From: Methanothermococcus sp. SCGC AD-155-C09
GTDB taxonomy: Archaea; AGJL01; Methanococci; Methanococcales; Methanococcaceae
Length of the DNA stretch: 44,006 bases
Reading direction: 5' to 3'
Assembly (NCBI GenBank): GCA_019561555.1
Contig: JAHEQB010000016.1
Span: 1 to 44,006 of the forward strand
Both the position numbers and the translations under genes were made by a program. A model generated the notes under the pieces. The model saw nothing but the letters and a program-made list of their open reading frames with translations. It did not search any database and had not been told where the DNA came from. Of this stretch, positions 9,213 to 18,007 are shown piece by piece. Position 1 is the stretch's first letter, and every line of letters starts with the position of its first letter.

Positions 9213-9279
9213 TTAATATATTCCTAAGTTGGCTGCAATTTCTCCTGCATCATACTGATCCTTTAATTTTATGTATGCC
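9213..9279 (-). pseudogene. rpl23: 50S ribosomal protein L23, 3' fragment only
   Basis: The minus strand encodes AYIKLKDQYDAGEIAANLGIY followed by TAA at 9213-9215. This is the C-terminus of archaeal uL23 as in Methanococcus, at the expected place before L2. Homology stops at 9279, where a perfect inverted copy of window positions 1-149 begins. The remaining roughly 65 codons, and L4 and L3 beyond, are absent. An L23 gene is essential, so an intact copy must exist elsewhere or the junction is not real. No start codon is available, so this fragment cannot make L23. Confidence 0.85.
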
Positions 9280-9470
9280 TTTTTCTCTTATATGTATAAA
9301 TGTTTTTATTTTTTTCTCTAATATCTTAAGATTTTAGGTTTTTTATTGTATTATATTCTTTTATTTAAGATTTGGATCATTTTAATTTTATATTTTTAAA
9401 TTATTTTTTTAATTTATTTTATTTTTTATATTGTAGGTGTAGGTTAGAAAATTATGTTCTCAATTATAAT
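9279..9470 (-). repeat. Inverted left half of a type A repeat; 149 bp identical to window start
   Basis: Position i of the window (1-149) pairs with 9428 minus i without mismatch; the match ends at 149/150 against 9279/9278. Beyond the window edge the copy continues to 9470, reading on the minus strand ATAATTGAGAACATAATTTT, the left terminus of the type A family. Other type A copies differ from each other at many sites, so this identity points to a recent event. Confidence 0.9.
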
Positions 9471-9652
9471 CTAAATCCTAAGATATAAAAGAAAAAATAA
9501 ATATTTAAAGAGATAAAGAAAAATAAAAAAGTAGAAATTCTACACCACTATCTCCCTTCCTCATACGCTCCCAAGCACTGGAAGTGCAGGGAATGTCCTT
9601 TAAGTATAGGATTACTATATTTATAATAAGTTCAAGAGATTGTATTGTTTAA
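9471..9652 (+). repeat. Type A dispersed repeat, right half (copy A2)
   Basis: Reads CTAAATCCTAAGATATAAAAG, AAAAAAGTAGAAATTCTAC, CTCCCAAGCACTGGAAGTGC, GTCCTTTAAGTATAGGA and TTATAATAAGTTC, ending near GTTTAACTATTAAT. Hairpins GTAGA-aat-TCTAC and GCACT-gga-AGTGC are perfect. Its own left half is replaced by the inverted left half at 9279-9470. Confidence 0.75.
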
Positions 9653-9916
9653 CTATTAATTGGATTTTATATTTTTTTAATATTTTAAGAATCTTCTTTT
9701 ATTTCTTATTTTTATTATAATTATCCTTATTTTTTATTTTATTTTTATTTTTATAATAATTTATTTTATTTTAATTTTTTATAGGATTTTTTAATTAGTT
9801 TTTTATAGATGATTTCCCCATACTATAATTTTATATAATTATAAATTTAAAGGTTCTATACTATAATATAAAATAATTTTTTAAAATCATAGTTTTAAAT
9901 TACTTATCCATATATT

Positions 9917-11173
9917 TTACAATATTATTTTTCCCTCTATCATTATTGAGGGAGATAGATATCTTCCACGTTGATCTACATCATCCATAGGAAGGGCCCC
10001 TTTAAGTACCTCAAATATATTTCCAGATAACATTCCTTTCTTTATGGGTATTTTTTCCCCATTCCTTACAATATAACTATTGGATATTTCCACTGAGAAG
10101 TTCCCAGTTATTGGGTTGGAAGTATGACATCCAATAAGTCCATTTACACATAGGTATTCATTATAATTGTCTAATTTATCTTTCGGCTCTATTATTATGT
10201 TGGAGGGAGAAATGGTTGGTAGGGTATTGTAATTCCTAACTCCATGCCCTGTGGATTTTTTATTTTCTATATTTGCCCTCTTTATGTCATAGAGGTAGTT
10301 TTTTAAGATTCCCTTTTCTATTAAGGTTATTTTCTCTCTTGGAGTGCCCTCTCCATCTACCTTACTGGAATATAGGCCATTGTTTAAGGTACCATCATCC
10401 ACTATGGTAATATGCTCTCCAAATACCTCCTCTCCAATTTTATCCTTTAATAGGGACCTATTTCTCTGAATATTTTCAGAATTAAATGAAGGTAAAAGGG
10501 TATAGGTTAAAAGGGAACCTAATACCCTTGGAGTTAATAATATGTTTCCCTCGTATTGGATCTTAGTGCTCTTAGGTAGGGATAGTAATTCCACAACATT
10601 ATTACCTAATTGCCTAACATCAAATACGTGGGTCCTTGTTAGATAATCATAGGCAGTTTCTCCATTTTTTATACCTGAAATTGATGCAGAGTAATAGGTA
10701 AATTTTTCTTCAATATCAAGGCCCTTTGAATTTACTATTCTATTTTGGGAATATACATTATCTATGGAACCTCCAGTAATGGTTATATTTTCTTCAATCA
10801 ATATATTTTTCATGGCATTTAAATCCTCTATAATATCCTCCTCTTCTCTATTCAACAGATCCTTATGAAATATGCCCTTAGGATTAGGAAGGTCCTTTGT
10901 AGGTTCAGGGAGTGCAGTGTATTCATCCAATACAAGGTTTTCCATGGCTTTGTATATTACATCCTCTCCAGGTTTAGTGGAGTAGGCAAATCCTACTTTA
11001 TTATCTTTTATAACCCTAACTCCTATACCAAAACCATTACTTTGTTGGATGGAATCTAAACTATCGCCATCTAATTCACAGGTTAGGTTTTCAGAGTGGG
11101 ATATAAAAATATCCACCTCAAAGTTCTTTTTTTCTCCAATGTTTAATATTTTATCTATATAATGATCTTCCAA
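9917..11173 (-). CDS. pmbA: TldD/PmbA family protein, PmbA (TldE) type
   Basis: A 418-residue member of the TldD/PmbA family. In the TldD-TldE proteases the TldD partner carries the zinc HExxxH site. This protein lacks that site and so is the non-catalytic PmbA/TldE-like partner. Typical stretches are GIGVRVIKDNKVGFAYSTK near the N-terminus, DDGTLNNGLYSSKVDGEGTP in the middle and SNPITGNFSVEISNSYIVRN near the end. The start is TTG at 11173, three bases after GGTGAT. It is the last minus-strand gene before the rearranged L23 region. No TldD partner is in the window. Confidence 0.9.
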   Translation of the reverse strand: MEDHYIDKILNIGEKKNFEVDIFISHSENLTCELDGDSLDSIQQSNGFGIGVRVIKDNKVGFAYSTKPGEDVIYKAMENLVLDEYTALPEPTKDLPNPKGIFHKDLLNREEEDIIEDLNAMKNILIEENITITGGSIDNVYSQNRIVNSKGLDIEEKFTYYSASISGIKNGETAYDYLTRTHVFDVRQLGNNVVELLSLPKSTKIQYEGNILLTPRVLGSLLTYTLLPSFNSENIQRNRSLLKDKIGEEVFGEHITIVDDGTLNNGLYSSKVDGEGTPREKITLIEKGILKNYLYDIKRANIENKKSTGHGVRNYNTLPTISPSNIIIEPKDKLDNYNEYLCVNGLIGCHTSNPITGNFSVEISNSYIVRNGEKIPIKKGMLSGNIFEVLKGALPMDDVDQRGRYLSPSIMIEGKIIL

Positions 11174-11360
11174 TCTATCACCTAATATAAAATATTATAA
11201 ATATTAAAATAAATAGTAAATGTAATTGGTTTATAAAATCAAATATAAAAAAATAAAAATAATAAAATTATAAACAATAATTTATTAAAAATAATGAAAT
11301 ATAAAATAACTATGGAATAGTTAAAATAATTTAATATTTATAAGTTAAAACTTCAGGATT

Positions 11361-11879
11361 TCACTTAATAAAGTATATGCCATCATGGCCTGTAATAATA
11401 TTTTTACCCATAGATTTTATTTTTTTAAGTGTTTTTAATGCTAATTCTTCATCAATATTTAATTTTGGCTCCATATCATTTAATATATTATCCTTCAAAG
11501 GAGAGGCATCCCCAACTATGATATAATCCCCATAAATAACAGATATACTATCCTCAGTATGCCCAGGAGTTTTTATAATCTCTATCTCCCTATCCTCAAA
11601 GGATTTATAATTTTCATAGTTGATAATTTTTGCATTTTTAAATAGATCATTATTCTCCACATGGTCCCAATGGCTATGAGTATTTATTACAATATCTATG
11701 TCCTCAGGAGATAAACCTAACTTTGCCAATCCCTCTATTATCATATCCCTTTTGTCTTTGGAGGAGGTATCCACTATTATATTATGCTCCTTAGTTTTAA
11801 TAAATGTTACAGAGGAGGATGCCTCAAGTATTTTATTTCCCTCTCTTATCAAATTACCATCATAAATTACTTTTAGCAT
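11361..11879 (-). CDS. MBL-fold metallo-hydrolase
   Basis: A small metallo-beta-lactamase-fold hydrolase of 172 residues. The metal-binding motif HSHWDHVEN near residues 67-75 supplies three ligands, KTPGHTEDSIS gives the next histidine, VGDASP the bridging aspartate, and GHDGIYFI the final histidine. The length is that of a minimal single domain, with no extra substrate domain, so the substrate cannot be predicted. The ATG follows AGGTAATAATT. It lies about 100 bp downstream of aroE and may share its transcript. Confidence 0.88.
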   Translation of the reverse strand: MLKVIYDGNLIREGNKILEASSSVTFIKTKEHNIIVDTSSKDKRDMIIEGLAKLGLSPEDIDIVINTHSHWDHVENNDLFKNAKIINYENYKSFEDREIEIIKTPGHTEDSISVIYGDYIIVGDASPLKDNILNDMEPKLNIDEELALKTLKKIKSMGKNIITGHDGIYFIK

Positions 11880-11977
11880 AATTATTACCTATTTTTTATT
11901 ATTTTTTAATTTTTTTATTTTTTCATTAAATCCCAATTCTATTTTTATTTATTTTTTATTGCAATGCATTATAATTT

Positions 11978-12811
11978 TTAAATAATATTTTCTATTTTTC
12001 TTTTCATAACCTTAACATCTGGTTTTATACCTGTCCATATCTCAAAGGCTATGGCCCCCTGATAAACTAACATTCCAAGACCATTGATAGTTTTTGCTCC
12101 CCTCTTTCGAGATTCTTTTAAAAGAACAGTTTCCATTGGATTGTATATTAAATCCATTACTATCATATCTTTATTAATCTTATCCACATCTATTATGGGC
12201 TTTGCATTGATATTGGGATACATACCAACAGGGGTGGTGTGAATAAGTATATTGTAATCCTCAATATCTATATTTAGGCCCCCATAACCTATGTTTTTAT
12301 TTAATTTATTAGATATATCCTTGGCTAAGGTTTTTGCATTTTCAACTGTTCTATTAATAATAGTTATAGTATTATCCTTTGCCAGTTCAAATGATACTGC
12401 CCTTGCAGCACCCCCTGCACCAATTATTAAAATATTTTTTCCCTTTACCTTCCCTATCTCTTCTTCAAGGGACATTCTAACCCCTAAGCCATCAGTATTG
12501 TACCCAATTGCTTTATTATCCTTAATTTTTACAGTATTAACAGCCCCTATAAGTTGGGCTTCCCTATCTATTTCATCTAAGTATTTAATTATCTCTACCT
12601 TATGGGGCACTGTAACATTGAATCCTGAAAATGTTTCAAGGGCCTTTGCCCCATTGACAACATACTTTAAATTATTTGGATGTACATCAAAGGCTAGATA
12701 AACATAATTTAAATTCCTATGCCTTAGTGCCTCATTATGCATAATGGGAGATAGGGAATGCTCCACTGGATGACCAATAAGTCCTAAAAGTTTAGTTTTG
12801 GAATCTATCAT
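11978..12811 (-). CDS. aroE: Shikimate dehydrogenase (NADP+)
   Basis: Converts 3-dehydroshikimate to shikimate with NADPH in aromatic amino acid synthesis. The 277 residues match the usual length. The substrate site shows HSLSPIMHN near residue 18, FNVTVPHK with the catalytic lysine near residue 71, and GAVNT and YNTDG with the paired aspartate. The NADP site is GAGGAARA in the second domain, and the C-terminal GLGMLVYQGAIAFEIWTG closes the shikimate pocket. The start follows AGGTAGGATAAA. It lies 69 bp downstream of the SepCysS gene on the same strand. Confidence 0.96.
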   Translation of the reverse strand: MIDSKTKLLGLIGHPVEHSLSPIMHNEALRHRNLNYVYLAFDVHPNNLKYVVNGAKALETFSGFNVTVPHKVEIIKYLDEIDREAQLIGAVNTVKIKDNKAIGYNTDGLGVRMSLEEEIGKVKGKNILIIGAGGAARAVSFELAKDNTITIINRTVENAKTLAKDISNKLNKNIGYGGLNIDIEDYNILIHTTPVGMYPNINAKPIIDVDKINKDMIVMDLIYNPMETVLLKESRKRGAKTINGLGMLVYQGAIAFEIWTGIKPDVKVMKRKIENII

Positions 12812-12880
12812 TTTATCCTACCTAATATTTTATTTATATTTTTATTATATTATTTTTTTTAATATTTTTTTATTATTTTT

Positions 12881-14026
12881 TTAAATCCTATTAATAACTA
12901 TATCTTTTATGGAATCCACTACATAATTTACCTGCTCCCAGGTTAAGCCATAAACACTCATCTTTATTTCCTTAGTAACTCCTCTTGTTATGCCCCCAAT
13001 ACCTCTTTTTTTCAATTCATCATAAAAGAAATACCCTTTTCTCTTATCCTTCTGGGCTATTTCATCAAGTATGGGGGTTTCAAATTTAATTAAATCATGC
13101 TCCTTGGGTCGTATTCCTATTTGTTTAAAGCCTATTTTTTCCAATTCCTCTACAACATACCTTGTCTTTTTTAATTCCTCCTCCCATTTTTTAACTCTTT
13201 CTAAGATATATGGGAAACTAACCATAAGGGATATTAATGGAACTCCCCTACTTGTACATCCAAGAAATTCCACCTCTTTAACAGGGTAGTCCTTTGAAGT
13301 TTTTAATACCTCTTCTGCAAATTCATCTCTCATCGATAATATCCCTATTGGACCAGATGAAGCCATACTCTTATGTCCTGAGCAGGCTAAAAAATCTGCT
13401 TTTAACTTTTTTCCCTTAACTGGCATTCTACCAACAGTATAGGCACAATTTAATAAAAATGGGTATCCCTTTTTTTTTGCTATTTTTCCCACTTTTTCTG
13501 CATCACTTAGGTTTCCATAGTTTCCATCAACATGGGTAAGTAATATTAGGCCAATATCCTTTCCCTCATCCTCTATTTTTTCGATAGTCTCCTTATAGTT
13601 CTGAGGATCTATTTTATAGGCAGGGTATCCATTATTTTTAACCTTAGCATAGTTTAATTTGGCCCTTTCTATTGCAACATAGGATGTATAGTGGGCATTT
13701 TCATCCAATACTACATAATCTCCTTCTTTACATAGGGAATGCATAACTATAAATTTACTTTCCCTGGCCCCATGGGTGGTTCTTGATATGTCCATATCTA
13801 AAAACTTTGAGAGATCATTTAAAAATTCACATATTGAGGGGGTTTTTACCTGATCAAGGCGCCCTCCACAGTAATCACAAACACTGTATCCATCCCAGTA
13901 TTCATATATTGCTTTTTTTGATTCCACTGGAGGAATACCTCCCCTTTGGATAGGATTTAAGTTTATAAATTCCCTTTCAATATGTCTTTTAATGTTTTTG
14001 TATTTATCCAAGTTTATTTTTTCCAT
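12881..14026 (-). CDS. pscS: O-phospho-L-seryl-tRNA:Cys-tRNA synthase (SepCysS)
   Basis: A PLP enzyme that turns Sep-tRNA(Cys), made by SepRS, into Cys-tRNA(Cys). This is the main route to cysteine in many methanogens. In the 381 residues the PLP-binding lysine is K219 in SGHKSMASSGP. The cysteines needed for persulfide chemistry are present as CDYC (C50, C53) and FLGCTSRG (C257). RTTHGARESKF near residues 82-92 is the phosphate-binding segment. The ATG follows GGTGAGTTT. The SepRS gene is not in this window. Confidence 0.96.
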   Translation of the reverse strand: MEKINLDKYKNIKRHIEREFINLNPIQRGGIPPVESKKAIYEYWDGYSVCDYCGGRLDQVKTPSICEFLNDLSKFLDMDISRTTHGARESKFIVMHSLCKEGDYVVLDENAHYTSYVAIERAKLNYAKVKNNGYPAYKIDPQNYKETIEKIEDEGKDIGLILLTHVDGNYGNLSDAEKVGKIAKKKGYPFLLNCAYTVGRMPVKGKKLKADFLACSGHKSMASSGPIGILSMRDEFAEEVLKTSKDYPVKEVEFLGCTSRGVPLISLMVSFPYILERVKKWEEELKKTRYVVEELEKIGFKQIGIRPKEHDLIKFETPILDEIAQKDKRKGYFFYDELKKRGIGGITRGVTKEIKMSVYGLTWEQVNYVVDSIKDIVINRI

Positions 14027-14255
14027 AAACTCACCTAATTAAATAAAATAAAAGTTAAAAAAATAAAGATTTATTGAAATTGAAGATAATATATAATTAA
14101 AATCAATGATATATAAAAATAATTTTAAAATAATATAAAAAATATTATATGTAGCCTAAACAAATACTTACACTAAATAAAAAAATCTTTATTTAAAAAA
14201 CCTACAAAAATAAAAAATATTTAAAAAATTAAAAAAATAATAAAAATAAAATAAT

Positions 14256-14470
14256 AATCTAAGATTTTAAAATATTTAAGGGAATAAATAATAAAAAGTA
14301 AAAATCCCATATATCCTTCTTAGATGCTCCTAAGCACTGGGATCAAGATGTTAGTACTATCAAAAAGTACTCTTTCCCTAGTGCTTAGGAATATACGGAG
14401 AATAATAACAGTATTTCTATTTTTTTATATTTCTAAATCTTTTTAGGTACTTTAAAATTTTATTTTTATT
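14256..14470. repeat. Palindromic pair of type B repeats (B5)
   Basis: Two type B halves face each other. The left arm reads AAGATTTTAAAATATTTAAG, AAAAAGTAAAAATCCCATA and CTCCTAAGCACTGGG. The right arm, inverted, carries CCCTAGTGCTTAGGA and TAGAAATAC. At the centre AGTACT-atcaaaa-AGTACT forms a small hairpin. If transcribed, the whole would fold into a roughly 200-nt imperfect hairpin. It lies between the S3Ae gene end and the SepCysS gene start. Confidence 0.7.
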
Positions 14471-14525
14471 TTTTATTTCAATTATTTATTATAAATTTTT
14501 ATTCATAACTATAATTTATTTTTAA

Positions 14526-15236
14526 TTATTCCTTAGATTCCATTTCCATCTCTGCACATTCCTCTGTAATCTCCTCCTCTGCAGGGGAATCTGAAGTTTC
14601 CTCTTTAGTTTCTTGCTCAGAAGTCTCTATAATCTTACCAAACTCTAAAACCTCTGATTTATATATTTCTACCCTCTTCATTGGGAATATTTTTTTACAC
14701 TCTCCATATATTTTAGAGCCCAATCCTCCCAATAGCATGGCTTGAACAAATTCTGGGAATGTTTGATTTTTAGCAGTTTCTCTAACTATTTCTTCCATTT
14801 TTTTTCTTATATCTCTTTTATGGCAGTCTCTTGCCCTAACTGCCGTTAATACCATGGCCTTTACTCTTATTTTATAACCATCCTTTGTTTTAACATCAGT
14901 AATTGTTGTTATTTTACTTCTTCTCCTTCTAATTAAGGATTTTAAATACTCCCTTGTGGTATCATGGCCAACAAATTGGGTTGTGGCATTATTACTACTT
15001 ACTCCATCTATTTTAAAGTACATTCTTACCATGTGCTTTGAATGATCATTTGTTAAGTCCTTTAAACTAACCTCTGCCACTCTTCCAATAACATTGGATG
15101 GATCATTTGCTGGAGTTTGACCTATTAGATCTCCTCCAAATGATTGAGGGGTATATATGTTATACCAGGATTTTGTTTTCCAAGTATCTCTGGCAACTCT
15201 CTTTCCTTTAGTAGATCTGGCCCTTACTTTTGCCAT
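14526..15236 (-). CDS. rps3ae: 30S ribosomal protein S3Ae (eS1)
   Basis: Archaeal/eukaryotic eS1 of the small-subunit platform, 236 residues. Recognisable parts are the basic N-terminus MAKVRARSTKGKRVARDTWK, WYNIYTPQSFGG, the RRRRSKITTITDVKTKDGY segment and KIYGECKKIFPMKRVEIYKS. The tail of about 30 residues is unusually acidic (ETSEQETKEETSDSPAEEE), a family-variable extension. The start follows GAGGTGTAATT. It is the last gene of the S2 - zinc protein - S3Ae run on the minus strand. Confidence 0.96.
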   Translation of the reverse strand: MAKVRARSTKGKRVARDTWKTKSWYNIYTPQSFGGDLIGQTPANDPSNVIGRVAEVSLKDLTNDHSKHMVRMYFKIDGVSSNNATTQFVGHDTTREYLKSLIRRRRSKITTITDVKTKDGYKIRVKAMVLTAVRARDCHKRDIRKKMEEIVRETAKNQTFPEFVQAMLLGGLGSKIYGECKKIFPMKRVEIYKSEVLEFGKIIETSEQETKEETSDSPAEEEITEECAEMEMESKE

Positions 15237-15350
15237 AATTACACCTCATAAACCTATATTTTTATTTTTTATGTTTTATTTAATTATTTCATTATTTTTT
15301 TAATTGTTTATCAATTAATTGCTAATTATTTAATCACTTAATTATTTAAT

Positions 15351-15962
15351 TTACAAATTATTGTAGTATTCACTTAAATCCTTGTATTTTTTAAAGGGCT
15401 TTACATTTTCAGCATATATTCTTTTTATTTTACCTGCAATTTCCCTTTTAAATGTGCCCTTTTCAGTTTTTATCATTTTTATTCTAAAAAAGGCATTTCC
15501 TATGCGGTAAATACTTTCATTATCAAATACATAATCCTGAGGGACCAATACACTAACAGAATGTGTAGTTTTTCCATCATTGATGGATATACCTACTTTC
15601 TTAGGAATACTTATGGATTTTACCCATAGTGTTTCAATATCTTGAATTTTTGAGGATGATACCCTCTTTGTAGTTTCTATACTGGTTACCTCAACATCCT
15701 CCCCTTGAATGTTAATAACCTCTCCAACCTCCAAAATTTCATCTGTTGGAAATTGAACAACCTTTTTTTCAGATTCTCCATATCTACTTATTATTATTTT
15801 TATGTCCTTTAACTTAACTGTTTTTTCCACGTTATGAATATGGCCACAATTTAAACATCTCACTGTTAATTTAAGATGTTTTTTTGATTCTATTTTCTTT
15901 ATTACTTCATGGGGCACTACTTCAATGCATACTGGACATTCAAACAATGTTTCTTTATCCAT
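15351..15962 (-). CDS. HVO_0476 family zinc-ribbon protein
   Basis: A 203-residue archaeal protein of unknown function with an N-terminal zinc ribbon, CPVC at residues 9-12 and CLNC at 36-39, followed by beta-rich domains with paired segments such as EVGEVINIQGEDVEVTSIET. I chose ATG 15962, preceded by the SD-like GGATGAT, over a TTG four codons upstream that has no site of its own. Position between S2 and S3Ae suggests a link with translation or ribosome assembly, but that is only context. Confidence 0.82.
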   Translation of the reverse strand: MDKETLFECPVCIEVVPHEVIKKIESKKHLKLTVRCLNCGHIHNVEKTVKLKDIKIIISRYGESEKKVVQFPTDEILEVGEVINIQGEDVEVTSIETTKRVSSSKIQDIETLWVKSISIPKKVGISINDGKTTHSVSVLVPQDYVFDNESIYRIGNAFFRIKMIKTEKGTFKREIAGKIKRIYAENVKPFKKYKDLSEYYNNL

Positions 15963-16073
15963 TTTATCATCCAAGGGGAAATGTTTTATCCTTTACATTT
16001 TTTTAATTTTTTTAAATAATAAATTAAGTAATAAATAAAATATATATAAATATTTATTTAATATTATTTTTAA

Positions 16074-16733
16074 TTATTTTCTCCTTCTTCTTCTACTCCT
16101 TTGATTTTGCTGGGGTATAATTCTTACTTTAACATTCATGGCCTTTTCTAAGAACTCTTCGTAGGTGAATGGCACTTCTTCTCCAATTAAACCTCTATTT
16201 TTTAAATATTCCCTTGCTATAAGATAATAAACTAATGAAACAGCCTTTCTACCCTTATTGTTTGTAGGTATTATAAAGTCAATATAGGCAGTTAAATGCT
16301 CTGTATCACACATACCTACAATTGGAATTCCAATTTCAATGGCCTCCTTTAGGGCCTGTCTATCCACTCTTGGATCACTTAAAAACAGAACCTCAGGCTC
16401 TAAGAATTTCTTAGATGCAGGGTTTGTTAATGTACCTGGAACAAATCTACCTGCAACTGTGGTTATGCCTGTTGTTTGCCCAAACTTTTTTAATGGACCT
16501 ATGGAATATATTCTTCTTGAAACTGCCAAAATATCTTCAGGCTCATAGTTAGATAGGAACTTTGCTGCCAATCTTATTCTTTCATCAGTTTTCCTAACAT
16601 CCAATACATACAATCCATCGGATCTTACCCTATATATGAATCTCTTCATATCCTCTGTCTTTTGTTGGGTACCTATATGTATCCCTGAAGCCAAATAGGT
16701 GTCTAAGGTTGTTAATAGATTTTCATCTGACAT
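16074..16733 (-). CDS. rps2: 30S ribosomal protein S2
   Basis: Archaeal uS2, 219 residues, at the small-subunit head/body junction. It shows the archaeal features [53 protein letters not shown] and PVVAMC-like [20 protein letters not shown] basic tail RSRRRRRK ends it. A strong GGAGGT lies seven bases before the ATG. It is the first gene of a minus-strand run, with a likely promoter about 180 bp upstream and a structured leader in between. Confidence 0.96.
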   Translation of the reverse strand: MSDENLLTTLDTYLASGIHIGTQQKTEDMKRFIYRVRSDGLYVLDVRKTDERIRLAAKFLSNYEPEDILAVSRRIYSIGPLKKFGQTTGITTVAGRFVPGTLTNPASKKFLEPEVLFLSDPRVDRQALKEAIEIGIPIVGMCDTEHLTAYIDFIIPTNNKGRKAVSLVYYLIAREYLKNRGLIGEEVPFTYEEFLEKAMNVKVRIIPQQNQRSRRRRRK

Positions 16734-16759
16734 ACTATACCTCCAAAAAAGTGGTTCTT

Positions 16760-16778
16760 TGGCTTAAAAACAAAGCCA
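16760..16778 (-). promoter_or_regulatory. Hairpin in the S2 mRNA leader
   Basis: On the minus strand TGGCTT-tgttttt-AAGCCA forms a perfect 6-bp stem about 26 bases before the S2 start, just ahead of GGAGGT. It is the only GC-containing structure in the leader. It may be a site for autogenous control of translation, but no protein-binding motif is proven. Confidence 0.4.
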
Positions 16779-16874
16779 TTTTAGTGTTTAAATATTTAGA
16801 TGCCCATGGATAAGTTTTAGGGCTATTCTAATTTTTTTATTTTAATTTATTTTTTTAATTAATGGGTTATTAAC

Positions 16875-16914
16875 TATGTAAAAAATGGACTTTAGATGGT
16901 TTATTTTTTACATA
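16875..16914. promoter_or_regulatory. Perfect 12-bp inverted repeat at the rps2 promoter
   Basis: TATGTAAAAAAT (16875-16886) and ATTTTTTACATA (16903-16914) are exact inverse complements separated by 16 bp. The right arm overlaps the minus-strand TATA box, and the left arm covers the expected transcription start. The placement is that of a repressor operator; a hairpin at the 5' end of the transcript is the alternative. Confidence 0.5.
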
Positions 16915-16924
16915 TATAAAGTTT
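16911..16924 (-). promoter_or_regulatory. Box A (TATA) promoter for the S2 gene run
   Basis: The minus strand reads AAAACTTTATATATG, fitting the methanogen AAANTTTATATA consensus. The predicted start is near 16888-16892, giving a leader of about 155 nt. Confidence 0.5.
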
Positions 16925-17049
16925 TCTAAGGTTTATAAATAATACTTAAAAAAATAATTATTATAAAATTTTTATATAAAATAAAAAAATTTAAAATAGT
17001 TAAAAAAATAAAATATAATTAAAAATAAAATATAATTAAAATAACATAA

Positions 17050-17220
17050 AAAAATAAGATTTTAAAACATCTAAAGGATATAATAAAAATAGAAATACCT
17101 ATTTATTATAGAGTTATACCCTTAAACACTCTCTCGGGAAAAGGGACAATTCTTCCTAAGGATCACATTATAAAAGTACAATGACCTAAGTTAGAAAGAT
17201 TTAAATTATTTCCCTTTTTA
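17050..17220 (+). repeat. Degenerate type B repeat, copy B6
   Basis: Begins AAGATTTTAAAACATCTAAAGG and has AAATAGAAATACCTAT, CTTAAACACTCTCGGG in place of the AAGCAC core, CACATTATAAAAGT, and CTAAG...AAGATTTAAATTAT. Block order is conserved but the core is eroded. It lies upstream of the DUF531 gene. Confidence 0.45.
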
Positions 17221-17431
17221 ATGTTTTATTTTTATTATATTATTTATATTTAGGTTATAGATTTAAAATATTGGTGCTTGACTACAATTTTTAATATTAA
17301 TTTTTTATAATTTTATTTATTTCAAATTTTTTTAATTTTTATACATTTTTTATAATTTTTGAGAATTAAGGTTCGTTAGTATAATATTTTTTAAGGTTAT
17401 AAAAGTTATAAAAAAGTATATTTGTGATAAT

Positions 17432-17950
17432 ATGGCCCATGCTAAAAGAATGACCCTAATACTTTATAATTCCTATGATAAAAATAGATGGCATGAAGCC
17501 CATAAAAGAGCCATAGCCAGGGCTGCCCCAATATGCCATGCCTTTAATTGTAATTTGGCAATTATGAACTTTCCAGGGAATAGGGAAGATATAGAATCAA
17601 TAGAAACCACAATTGGCGATTCTGGTAAATACCTTAGGGAATTAATTGATAATAATAAATTTAATATTGTGGATAACTATCAACCACAATTTGGAGTAGC
17701 CATTGCAACAACATCAAAGCCCTATGAAAAAAAACTAATAACTCCAGAAGAAGTAGCAGATTTGTTATTTAAAAAATCCTGTGGATTAATTGTTGGTCTT
17801 GGAAGACATGGATTGCCAAAGGAGATACTTAATTTTAGTAAGTATCACTTAGATATAACTAAGAAAGGAGTCTCATTGGAAACCTGTACAGCAATAGGGG
17901 TCATACCCTCTGTAATAAGTACCCTTTTGAACCATGCAAGGTATAAGTGA
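17432..17950 (+). CDS. DUF531 family protein (SPOUT-like)
   Basis: A 172-residue DUF531 protein, a euryarchaeal family whose function is not known. The C-terminal part (GLIVGLGRHGLPKEIL and a GVSLETCTAIGVIPSVI stretch) resembles the knotted SAM-binding core of SPOUT RNA methyltransferases, so an RNA-modifying role is an inference. The start ATG follows GTGATAAT at 17423-17430. It is flanked by repeat-rich gaps on both sides and appears monocistronic. Confidence 0.85.
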   Translation: MAHAKRMTLILYNSYDKNRWHEAHKRAIARAAPICHAFNCNLAIMNFPGNREDIESIETTIGDSGKYLRELIDNNKFNIVDNYQPQFGVAIATTSKPYEKKLITPEEVADLLFKKSCGLIVGLGRHGLPKEILNFSKYHLDITKKGVSLETCTAIGVIPSVISTLLNHARYK

Positions 17951-18007
17951 TAAAATAAAAAATGTATGCATAAATTTAATTCATACATGAAATTATATAA
18001 TAAAAGC

